A stretch of 34,778 nt of DNA, from NCBI GenBank assembly GCA_024506175.1, contig JAMBEQ010000040.1, forward strand, positions 1-34,778, given 5' to 3'. The stretch is from Methylocystis sp. Lineage in GTDB: Bacteria > Pseudomonadota > Alphaproteobacteria > Rhizobiales > Beijerinckiaceae. Under the pieces are notes generated by a model. It was not told the origin of the DNA and made no database searches. It worked only from the letters and a program-made list of their open reading frames with translations. Below, in pieces: positions 26,851 through 34,310 of this stretch. Made by a program: the position numbers and the translations under genes. Each line of letters starts with the position of its first letter. Position 1 is the first letter of the stretch.

Positions 26851-27666
26851 TCAGGCATAGAAGGAGCCCGTCTTAAGGCTTGCCGCTTGCTGGAAGAGAC
26901 TCTGGTCGATTCCCATCACGCCATTTCCCGCCATGGCTGCGCCCAACAAGATAGCGTTGGACGCGTTGGACGCCGAAGCGCCGCTCGTCGGATCGCCGTT
27001 ATTCATGTCGTAGGTGGCCGCGAAGCGTGAAATGAAAGCGTCCAGCTTCTTGGGGTCCTGGAAGTCGGCGAGGTTGAGCTTCGCCTTCAGGAGCCGGTAT
27101 TGCGTATCGATCGGCTGCGCGGATGTCAGTGGCGAAATGCCGAGCGCCGTTTGCACAACCGTAAGAAGCTTTTTGTCCCCCAGGATGGAATAGATGCTTT
27201 TGACGTTCGGCGCCGCCTGCTTGAAGTGCAGGGCCAGCTCGACGCCAGGATTGTTCTGGGCCTGGTCCGTCTCAAGTGCGTTTTCCGTGTAGCGACCCAC
27301 GACCGTTGAGACGAGGGTCGATGATTGAGTCGTGCTTTGGCCGAGTGCATCGAAATCGAAAGCTTTGGCGAAATCCAAAATATTGCTGTTGTTGAGCTTG
27401 TTCGCGAGGGAGTGGCTGTCCGCCACGCCCCCCTGCAAAACCTTCTTCATGAGGCCCTTTGCGTAAAGCCGATCACCCAGACCGAAGGCCGTCATCGCGT
27501 AATTGAAGAGCCGTGGATTATTGACCAAATCATCGGCGCTTTTGGCCTTGCCGATATTGTCCTTGAAATATTTTGTCGCGAGCGACACCTCCGGCTTCTT
27601 GGCGGTGATCGCCTGCCATTTGCTGAGATCCCTTGAGATCTGCAGATAGGTGGAGATTGTCGACAA
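26851..27666 (-). CDS. DUF1217 family (flagellar-type) protein
   Basis: 271-aa protein of the DUF1217 family, usually encoded within rhizobial flagellar clusters near flgF. The N-terminal TISTYLQISRDLSKWQAITAK and KYFKDNIGKAKSADDLVNN repeats, and the region ILDFAKAFDFDALG to LADFQDPKKLDAFISRFAATYD, fit that family, with the C-terminal helix FQQAASLKTGSFYA. No membrane segment or signal is apparent. TTG 27666 is preferred since GGAG lies six bases upstream on the minus strand; a TTG at 27678 has no site. No other flagellar gene is nearby, so this is a solitary copy. A role in motility or surface structure is inferred from the family only. Confidence 0.8.
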   Translation of the reverse strand: MSTISTYLQISRDLSKWQAITAKKPEVSLATKYFKDNIGKAKSADDLVNNPRLFNYAMTAFGLGDRLYAKGLMKKVLQGGVADSHSLANKLNNSNILDFAKAFDFDALGQSTTQSSTLVSTVVGRYTENALETDQAQNNPGVELALHFKQAAPNVKSIYSILGDKKLLTVVQTALGISPLTSAQPIDTQYRLLKAKLNLADFQDPKKLDAFISRFAATYDMNNGDPTSGASASNASNAILLGAAMAGNGVMGIDQSLFQQAASLKTGSFYA

Positions 27667-27745
27667 TCGCGGCTCCAAGAAGATGGGACGTTAGGTCGGC
27701 AAACCAACTCCAAACCGGCCGCCAATTCTGTCCGAGCAGGATAAC

Positions 27746-27779
27746 CGCCCAGCCTTTCCAAATTCCTAACGCCTGGGCG
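27746..27779 (-). terminator. Possible terminator of the acyl-AMP ligase fusion gene
   Basis: CGCCCAG (27746-27752) and CTGGGCG (27773-27779) are perfect inverted repeats around a 20-base loop, 14 bases past the stop of the leftward fusion gene. There is no T run and the loop is long, so this is weak. Confidence 0.3.
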
Positions 27780-27793
27780 CGAGGCCGACCGAC

Positions 27794-30661
27794 TCACCTC
27801 GGGCTAGCTGGAAGCTCTCGGGCGCGCGGTTTGATGAGTTCATCCAAATCAGGCTCCCCGCAATGGGTCAGCACGACTTTCCGAACCTTGTCGCGCAGCG
27901 TTAGCAAGGAAGCGAAGTCCTGTCCTTCGGCGCTTATATGCTCCGCGATGACCACATCGACCGGCGTCCATCGCGGAAACCACTGTTCCCCACGCAGCAT
28001 CGAGCGCGTTCCGCGCAGCGCGCCAGGCACCACCGGAAGACCCGCGTCCGCGGCGATTTTGAATGCGCCGAGATAAAAGCCGGATAGCCCCGCCCTGCGC
28101 GTGAACGTGCCTTCAGGAAAGAGGACAAGATTGCGTCCCTGCCGCGCGGCGGCGACCAGCGCTTGGACGTCGTCAAGGCTGCTTATGACGTCAAAACGTT
28201 CGACAAACAACACGCCGAGCCGACGCAGGAAGGGCCCCGCGAAGATCTGCGACGCTAGCTCCTTCTTGGCGACAAAAGCAGGTTCGCCCGGCAAGATCGC
28301 GGCGAGGATGACGGCGTCCGCATAGCTGGCGTGATTGAAGACAAGAATGGCGTTCCCGTTCGGGATGTTTTCGAGCCCACTCTTCGTGACAGGTATTCGC
28401 GATGCGGCGAGCGCGCCATTTGCGAGCCATCTGAGGAGGGCCCAGCGCCGTTCAAGGCCCGGAGTCCCCATGACGCCCAGCCAGGCGAGCGAATAGGCCA
28501 AACCGATGATGAGCCACCACCAAATCGCATAAAGGCCAGCGCCGACGCGCATCACGAAACGACGAAGCTGCGGACCGAGCCCGGCCAGCGCCAATCCCAG
28601 CAACTGCCGCCATACCGCTTTTTGGCCGGCGCCGATCGCCCCGCGCTCATAAAGGGCCTTGGCGGCGCTGCGGCGAATTTTGCCGCTCGAGGTTTTCGGC
28701 ACCGTCCGCGGCGGCGCGAGGATGATATCGTCCGGAACCGCGCCGCTAATGTCCCGGGTCGTCTCTTGAACCTTGGCTTCGAGCGCCGCGCGCGCCGACG
28801 GGTCCGTCGCGGCGGTTTCGGCGAGCACGACCACGCGCTCCGTTTCCGAACGCGGATCGGCCGCGCCGAAAACGGCGACGCAGCCCTTGCGTATCCCGGG
28901 TATGCGCGCGACGGCCTCCTCGATCTCCTGCGGATAGAAGTGCTGACCGGCGCGGATGATCATGTCCTTGGTCCGCCCGGTAATAAAGACGTCGCCATTG
29001 GCGATAAAAGCGCGATCGCCGCTATCCAGCCACCCGTCGTGAAAAAGCTCGCGCGTCTTCGCCTCGTTCATGAAATAGCCCGAGGTCGCGGAGGGGCCGC
29101 GAAACTCCAGCCGGCCTTCCCGACGCTCGCCCAGTTCACGGCCGCTTCCATCGACAATGCGGATGTCGTGTCCCGGCAGGGGCTGGCCGCTCGCGGCGAG
29201 CTCGACCACCCTTGCTTCCTTATCCGTGGCCGGCTTTGCAATACCGCGGCGTATCAAAGCGTCCCGCTCGATCCGATCGATCAAGGGCGGACGCCCAACC
29301 GGCGGAAAGGCAAGGCCAACCGCATTCTCGGCGAGACCGTAAACCGGCGCCATGGCTTCTTGCTTGAAACCGAAGCGCGCAAATTTTTCACAGAAGCGCC
29401 GCAGCGTGTAAACGCTCACCGGCTCCGCGCCATTGGCCACCATGCGCACCGAGCCGAGATCGAGGCCTTCGAGGCTTGCTTCATCGGTCTTCCCAATACA
29501 CAGCTCGAAGCCGAAGTTAGGGCAAGCGCTCAAGGTTGCGTGAAAGCGATGCATGGCCCAGAGCCAGTTGGCGGGCCGAGCAAGGAAGGCCAAAGGCGAC
29601 ATCACGAAAAGAGGCGCTGCAAAATAAAGCGATCCAAGCCATGCGCCGATCAAGCCCATGTCGTGGTAGAGCGGGAGCCAGCTTACGAACACGTCTCTCG
29701 AACTTGCGCCGATCGCCTCGCCCATCGCACGCACGTTGGCCAGGAGATTTGCCTGGGTGAGCACGACGCCTTTAGGATCGCCCGTGCTGCCGGATGTGTA
29801 TTGCAGCAACGCAATCCGATTTTCGTCGCGCCACGCAGGCAGCGCGACATCCGCTTCGGATGCGAGGCTCTCGGCGCTTTCGATGGAATCGAGACTCTCG
29901 ACCTGTCCGCGCAGCAGCTTTGCGAAACCTCGGCCTTCAGGCATGGTAACGAGCATTCGCGCGCCCGCGTTACGCAAAATCCCTGCTTGGCGCCGCAAGT
30001 GGTCCTCGATCTGCGACAGCCGCATCGGGGGATAAATCGGGACCGGCGCCGCGCCCGCGTAAAGAATCCCGATGAACGCGGCGAAAAAATCGATCCCCGT
30101 CGGCAGCATGATCGCGACGCGGTCCCCAGGGACGATGTCTCGCTCGATGAGTCCCGCCGCGATGCGGCGCGCCCGCGCTGCAAGCTCTCCATAGGTCAGC
30201 TCGCCTACGATTGTTCGATCATCCTCCAGAACGGTCAGATGTCGCCTCTCGGGATGATGCGCGACATGCCATTCCAGCGCCTCGATGAAGGTCCGCGCGC
30301 CGCTCGGAGCCGAGGCGGCCGACAACGGCGCCGTTGCGACAGGTTCCGGCGCGCGTCCCTCTTCGACCGCCGGAGCTCGCCCGAGCGCGGCCAGGAGATC
30401 GCCGACCGTGTCGGCTTGGCTTAGGACATCGACCGGCAGGCGGACGCCGAGCCGCCGCTCTATGCGCGCGCTTAATTCGGTCCGCGCCAGACTGTCTATT
30501 CCCAGATCCTGCTCCAGCCTGCTGGCCGGGCCTATATCGAGAGACGAGCTTCGCTTGGGACGAAGCTCGCGCGACAGTTCGTCGAGCAGGGAGACGAGAG
30601 CGGCGCCGCGAGGCAGGCCGCTTGCCTTGGCCACCGATTGCCCATTTGCAATTCTGTCCAT
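27794..30661 (-). CDS. ACP - fatty acyl-AMP ligase - lysophospholipid acyltransferase fusion
   Basis: A 955-aa three-part protein. (1) Residues about 20-95 form an acyl-carrier domain with Ser57 in GIDSLARTEL for phosphopantetheine. (2) Residues about 123-680 are an ANL-family acyl-AMP ligase: YTSGSTGDPKG (288-298), SWLPLYHDMGLIG, VYGLAENAVGLAFP, GWLDSGDRAF and KTSSGKIRR (Lys661). (3) Two or three hydrophobic stretches (about 703-730, 770-790) lead to a PlsC/LPLAT domain with NHASYAD (His777, Asp782) and FPEGTFTR (848-855). All motifs are intact. The plan resembles E. coli Aas, with domain order reversed and a built-in carrier protein. It likely activates free fatty acids, loads them on its own ACP and acylates a lysolipid at the inner membrane. 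The ribosome-binding site is weak. Confidence 0.88.
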   Translation of the reverse strand: MDRIANGQSVAKASGLPRGAALVSLLDELSRELRPKRSSSLDIGPASRLEQDLGIDSLARTELSARIERRLGVRLPVDVLSQADTVGDLLAALGRAPAVEEGRAPEPVATAPLSAASAPSGARTFIEALEWHVAHHPERRHLTVLEDDRTIVGELTYGELAARARRIAAGLIERDIVPGDRVAIMLPTGIDFFAAFIGILYAGAAPVPIYPPMRLSQIEDHLRRQAGILRNAGARMLVTMPEGRGFAKLLRGQVESLDSIESAESLASEADVALPAWRDENRIALLQYTSGSTGDPKGVVLTQANLLANVRAMGEAIGASSRDVFVSWLPLYHDMGLIGAWLGSLYFAAPLFVMSPLAFLARPANWLWAMHRFHATLSACPNFGFELCIGKTDEASLEGLDLGSVRMVANGAEPVSVYTLRRFCEKFARFGFKQEAMAPVYGLAENAVGLAFPPVGRPPLIDRIERDALIRRGIAKPATDKEARVVELAASGQPLPGHDIRIVDGSGRELGERREGRLEFRGPSATSGYFMNEAKTRELFHDGWLDSGDRAFIANGDVFITGRTKDMIIRAGQHFYPQEIEEAVARIPGIRKGCVAVFGAADPRSETERVVVLAETAATDPSARAALEAKVQETTRDISGAVPDDIILAPPRTVPKTSSGKIRRSAAKALYERGAIGAGQKAVWRQLLGLALAGLGPQLRRFVMRVGAGLYAIWWWLIIGLAYSLAWLGVMGTPGLERRWALLRWLANGALAASRIPVTKSGLENIPNGNAILVFNHASYADAVILAAILPGEPAFVAKKELASQIFAGPFLRRLGVLFVERFDVISSLDDVQALVAAARQGRNLVLFPEGTFTRRAGLSGFYLGAFKIAADAGLPVVPGALRGTRSMLRGEQWFPRWTPVDVVIAEHISAEGQDFASLLTLRDKVRKVVLTHCGEPDLDELIKPRARELPASPR

Positions 30662-30737
30662 AGGCCGGCTTCGGGATTCCCGCGCAGCGTGCAGACTCTC
30701 GCCTGACAGCTAAGGCGATCTGGGTGTTTTGCCAGGG

Positions 30738-31304
30738 CTATTCCGGCGCCTTTTCGGCGATCGGCATGACTCGGCTTGCCTGTGGTCCCTCCCGACCTTC
30801 TTCTTCGACGAAGTTCACCCGAACTCCAACGTCCAGATTGTCGAAGCCGGGCGCCCGGACGCTATTGCGATGGAAATAGATTTCCCGGCCGTCCTCGCTT
30901 TCCAGAAAGCCATAGCCGTCCTCGCGCATGATCTGTTTGACGACGCCGGTCGGGGCCTCCTCGTGATGCTTCATTTTTCCGCGCATGCGCCCGACCTCGT
31001 CCTGCAGTTGTCGTCCAGCGCGGCCGAAGGCGTCGTTGAGCGCGAACTCGAAGCGTTGAAAGCGCTCGTCAGGGTCTGGCGTGCGGTCTACCGCGACCTC
31101 TCTTTCGTCGGGCAAGACGAGATGGATACGCACCTCAAAGTGTCCGCCGGTCCGATGATGGCCGCCTGGAGCCGTGACAACCACGCGGCAGGACGTCATC
31201 CGGCCGTATTTGTCCTCCAAGCGCTCGATATGGCGCAAAATCTCGTCGCGATAGTCGGGCGAGGGCTCCATGCCATGAAAATCGATTTGTGGGATTGTTT
31301 CCAT
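30738..31304 (-). CDS. Ribosome hibernation (HPF/RaiA-like) domain fused to a cold-shock domain
   Basis: 188-aa cytoplasmic protein. Residues 1-105 match the S30AE/HPF fold pattern (IDFHGMEPSPDYRDEILRHI, CRVVVTAPGGHHRTGGHFEVRIHLVLPD). Residues about 119-180 are a cold-shock domain with RNP1 DGYGFL (129-134) and RNP2 EIYFH (141-145). A short linker joins them. HPF/RaiA proteins bind the 30S decoding centre and promote dormancy; CSDs bind single-stranded RNA, so the fusion may recognise idle ribosomes or mRNA under stress. It is much shorter than long-form HPF and lacks the dimerising tail. ATG 31304 follows GAGGGAG. Its open frame extends to 31400, but that part is unsupported. It lies 76 bases upstream of the fusion gene. 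Confidence 0.82.
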   Translation of the reverse strand: METIPQIDFHGMEPSPDYRDEILRHIERLEDKYGRMTSCRVVVTAPGGHHRTGGHFEVRIHLVLPDEREVAVDRTPDPDERFQRFEFALNDAFGRAGRQLQDEVGRMRGKMKHHEEAPTGVVKQIMREDGYGFLESEDGREIYFHRNSVRAPGFDNLDVGVRVNFVEEEGREGPQASRVMPIAEKAPE

Positions 31305-31324
31305 TTCTAGAACTCCCTCGCTTG

Positions 31325-31344
31325 GGGGCGACGGGCCTCGCCCC
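31325..31344 (-). promoter_or_regulatory. Hairpin between the GH1-like operon and the HPF-CSD gene
   Basis: GGGGCGA (31325-31331) and TCGCCCC (31338-31344) form a perfect seven-pair stem with a six-base loop, about 20 bases upstream of the HPF-CSD start on the minus strand. It could end the glycosidase-like transcript, or be a 5'-leader structure controlling HPF-CSD translation. No T run follows. Function is inferred from place only. Confidence 0.35.
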
Positions 31345-31412
31345 GCCTGAAAGAATCTATTTCGAAGCCGGATGCGAACCAGCTCCCAACGATGCGACAT
31401 TCCGCCCGTCTC

Positions 31413-32690
31413 TCACGATCTTCTGCTACGGCGCCGATCAAGGTCGTTTCTTTCTTGACCGCCGCGAGAGATCAAGGTTTCGAGCCGCGCGCGTCTGTCG
31501 GCCTTCCTTGGCTGGAACCAGCCAACGGATGCTTCCGAACGCTTTGCCTTTCGATGCAAAGCTTCGATCCTCTGCGCGGACCGAAGCGCATCGAGCATCG
31601 GCTCGCATACGAGGCGCCCGGCGCGGGGGTCGTGATGACACAAAGGATCCCACAAACCCATTGGCGTCCAGACGCTGCGGTCGTGCCATTCCGGCATGCC
31701 GAGGATCGGATATAAACATACGCCGAGAAGCGCCGCGCCTTCGCTCAGAAGCGTCTCGCAAGCGTTCGTTACCTCGTGCAGCCAGGGCCCGCGATTGTCG
31801 CCGATGTGGCTCGTTTCCGTAATCATGACCTCGCGGCCATAGCGTTTGCACACCTTCCGGATGAGATCGGCGAAAGGCAAGCGACGCGGATCGTCGTCGG
31901 CGAGCGGAGGGATGACGCCGTGCTCGTCGGCGTCGCCCTGCAATTCCCACTGGTTCGTCCAGTAGTAATTGACGCCCACAATGTCCAAATGGTCCGGACT
32001 CCCGCCCAACTCCGGAAATACCCGACCGCAGAGAATATCCCAGGACTGGAAAACCAGCCTGTCGTTGAAATCATGCGCCTCGTCAGCGAGATCGGGCCTG
32101 TCGCGCGGCGGGACGACCGAGCAGAGCGGGTCCACATTGACGAAACGCGCCTTCGGGCAAACCGCGCGGATGGCGTCTATGCCCGCGATGGCGGCGCGGG
32201 CGAGCGCCACCTTCAGCTCGATGCCCCGTCCCGTCGCATGCGGCGCGAACAGACCCTTATCCCCTGCGGCGTAAGACATGAAGGAGGGTTCATTTATCGG
32301 GGTAAAAACGTAGGGGCCTTCCATGTGCGTGGCGACATATCGCGCGAAGGCGTAGCAATAGTCCGCGAAGCGACGGGGAAACGCGACGGACCAAAGATCG
32401 ACGTCGTCAGGAAACCCGTAATGAAACAGATCCCAGATGACGTCGACCCGGTGGCGCTTGGCCGCCTGGACAAAAGGCGCGACGGTGGAGAAATCGTGTC
32501 GCCCGCGGCTATCGACGAGCGGCCAACGCACTGTTTCCCGGGCCGCGTGAAGTCCAATGCCGGCAATGTCGCGATAGTCCTGATCGACGAGGACGTCGTG
32601 CCCCGTGGCGACGACATGATCGAACCATTCTCCATGCCGGTTGTAGCCTGTCGATCCTTCGAATCCCGCGAGAAAGAAGCTACGAAACAT
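31413..32690 (-). CDS. GH1-like (clan A TIM-barrel) glycosidase-family protein, second of tandem pair
   Basis: 425-aa protein with the beta-glucosidase-like TIM-barrel pattern. The N-terminus FRSFFLAGFEGSTG, HDVLVDQDYRDIAGIGLHAAR and FTPINEPSFMSY (acid/base Glu134) are clear. The strand-7 nucleophile Glu292 lies in MITETSH. GVNYYWTNQWEL is the conserved substrate loop. No signal peptide is seen, so it acts in the cytoplasm unless exported by another route. ATG 32690 has GGAGG seven bases upstream. The basic tail (RRSRR) is unusual. Such two-gene sets occur near nucleotide-sugar or UDP-galactopyranose genes in other proteobacteria; that link is inference. The stop of the other GH1-like gene lies 48 bases upstream. 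Confidence 0.82.
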   Translation of the reverse strand: MFRSFFLAGFEGSTGYNRHGEWFDHVVATGHDVLVDQDYRDIAGIGLHAARETVRWPLVDSRGRHDFSTVAPFVQAAKRHRVDVIWDLFHYGFPDDVDLWSVAFPRRFADYCYAFARYVATHMEGPYVFTPINEPSFMSYAAGDKGLFAPHATGRGIELKVALARAAIAGIDAIRAVCPKARFVNVDPLCSVVPPRDRPDLADEAHDFNDRLVFQSWDILCGRVFPELGGSPDHLDIVGVNYYWTNQWELQGDADEHGVIPPLADDDPRRLPFADLIRKVCKRYGREVMITETSHIGDNRGPWLHEVTNACETLLSEGAALLGVCLYPILGMPEWHDRSVWTPMGLWDPLCHHDPRAGRLVCEPMLDALRSAQRIEALHRKAKRSEASVGWFQPRKADRRARLETLISRGGQERNDLDRRRSRRS

Positions 32691-32738
32691 GGCTGGTCCT
32701 CCATATTCGCGATGCATAAGCAGGAGAGCGAAAGCGCG

Positions 32739-34046
32739 TCAGGCGCCAAGGCGATCGGATAAGGCCTCGGCTCTCTTAAGGCGCCCCACCGCCGCCGCCC
32801 CCTCCGAAACCAAGTTACGATAGGCGCCGACGAGAGGGGTCTCGATGCGCGCCAGCTGCCCTTGCGGGTCCGAATCGAGATCCCACAGCCCCATTTGGAG
32901 GAGATGGTCGTGCAACGGACGGTGGCCTTGGCGATAAGCCCAGGTTACCAGCGCGAACATTGGCCACCATGTGTAGCCCACCATCGGGACGCCCTGCGCG
33001 CGAAGCGTGGAGACGGCGGCGACGGAGCGGCGCAGCCACTCGAGGCGCCGATCGACCGACCCTTTGTCGGCCGTCTCGGAGATCATCAACGGCGCGCCGT
33101 AGCGCGCGAAATACATGCGCCCGATCGTCTCGACCAGTTCGCCGGAAGCGTAAGGCATTCTGATCCGCAGCCGTCCTTGGCGGTCGCGCAGAAGGCGCTT
33201 TCTGGTGAAAATCGGATAGAGATTGACGCCGATGATGGGGAGCTCCAAAGGGTCCCGCCGGAAGCTTTCGAGCAGCTTCACGTCTGCGCCGTGGCCACGC
33301 AGCCAATCCCATAGCGGATGCCGCGGATCGACTCGCCCACTGATGAGATCGAGCGCCAGGAAAACCAGTTCCTGACGTGTGTCGGCCTCGGCCACAAGCT
33401 CCGGATCGTCGGTCTCGAACACATCCGTGGCGTCGACATGGAAAGGCACGATGCCGGGATCGACGCGGCGCAGCGCGCGAACCGTCTCGACGATGCCTCT
33501 GGATATCGCGAGCATAAGCTCGACGAATCCGGGCCAGCTCCGCCGATAGGGCGGCCACCAGCCGAGCCGACCGCAATACCAAGCCGTGATGCGCGGCTCG
33601 TTGAGCGGCGTGTACCATTTCAACCGCCCACGGAAACGATCTGCGAGCCTTGACGCATATTCCGCGACGTAGTGCGGATAGTCCGGATGGAGAAAGGCCT
33701 GCTCCATCCAGGACGGCAAGCCGTAATGCACAAGATCGACGATCGGATCGATATGCAGCGCGAGCATCCGCTCGAGCGCCTGGTCGACGAAATCCCAGCT
33801 CCAGACATTGCGCGCGGGCTGAATGCGATGCCAGGGCACGCCATAACGGGCGCAACGGACGCCCAGCTGCGCCATGAGGCCGATATCGTCGCGCCACCGC
33901 GCATAATGGTCCGTCAGTTCGTATTCGTCGAGCGTCCGACCGGTTTTGGCGTGCGCCGCCGTTATGAAAGTGTCTTCGATTCCGACGGCCCACAAAAATG
34001 CATCTGGCGATGTCAGCTCCCCGATGTCGCGAGCGCTGGGAAGCAT
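32739..34046 (-). CDS. GH1-like (clan A TIM-barrel) glycosidase-family protein, first of tandem pair
   Basis: 435-aa protein. It starts with FLWAVGIEDTFITA, resembling the N-terminal GH1-like module of some RmlD-type fusion proteins. Conserved parts are LVHYGLPSWMEQA, YTPLNEPRITAWY (acid/base Glu150) and the strand-7 MISETADKG (Glu324); VNLYPIFTRK stands where true GH1 has NYY. Both catalytic acids are present, but sequence agreement with known beta-glucosidases is loose, so activity could be different or lost. No signal peptide. ATG 34046 is chosen; a TTG immediately before it is in frame, and neither has a clear ribosome-binding site. It is followed by a second GH1-like gene. A palindrome lies about 50 bases upstream. 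Confidence 0.8.
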   Translation of the reverse strand: MLPSARDIGELTSPDAFLWAVGIEDTFITAAHAKTGRTLDEYELTDHYARWRDDIGLMAQLGVRCARYGVPWHRIQPARNVWSWDFVDQALERMLALHIDPIVDLVHYGLPSWMEQAFLHPDYPHYVAEYASRLADRFRGRLKWYTPLNEPRITAWYCGRLGWWPPYRRSWPGFVELMLAISRGIVETVRALRRVDPGIVPFHVDATDVFETDDPELVAEADTRQELVFLALDLISGRVDPRHPLWDWLRGHGADVKLLESFRRDPLELPIIGVNLYPIFTRKRLLRDRQGRLRIRMPYASGELVETIGRMYFARYGAPLMISETADKGSVDRRLEWLRRSVAAVSTLRAQGVPMVGYTWWPMFALVTWAYRQGHRPLHDHLLQMGLWDLDSDPQGQLARIETPLVGAYRNLVSEGAAAVGRLKRAEALSDRLGA

Positions 34047-34094
34047 CAACCAAGGCCCAGTTCAAGCCACCCGCGGCCCCTTACGGGATTCTGC

Positions 34095-34124
34095 GCGGCT
34101 GTCGAGCGCTCGACAGGGAGCCGC
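34095..34124. promoter_or_regulatory. Perfect 18-base palindrome upstream of the GH1-like pair, extended stem
   Basis: CTGTCGAGCGCTCGACAG (34099-34116) is perfectly self-complementary with no spacer. GCGG (34095-34098) and CCGC (34121-34124) extend the arms beyond a GGAG bulge. It lies in the 264-base gap before the GH1-like genes and about 190 bases after the YfhO-like stop on the minus strand. It could be an operator for a dimeric regulator or a terminator-like hairpin. No T run, so the operator reading is favoured weakly. Confidence 0.4.
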
Positions 34125-34310
34125 TTCGTAAAAGGCATGTCGTCCCTCCTCCCGCAGCCGCCCGCACCGGCGCCTTTCTGTCAGCCCGGCAAGGGTGTTC
34201 AACGCCTTCAAGAAGGGTTTTGTTCCCAGCCGGCCAGAACTGATCGGGCTCCAGAGCATCGTCGCGTCCGCGATTCCGGGCTGGCAAGGAACGTTGGCGT
34301 AGCGTGGTCG

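Noticed and set aside
28331-30424. 697-codon plus-strand open frame opposite the acyl-AMP ligase fusion
   Set aside because: It is a high-GC antisense shadow: Arg-rich and lacking any known motif, whereas the minus strand carries intact ANL motifs over the same bases.
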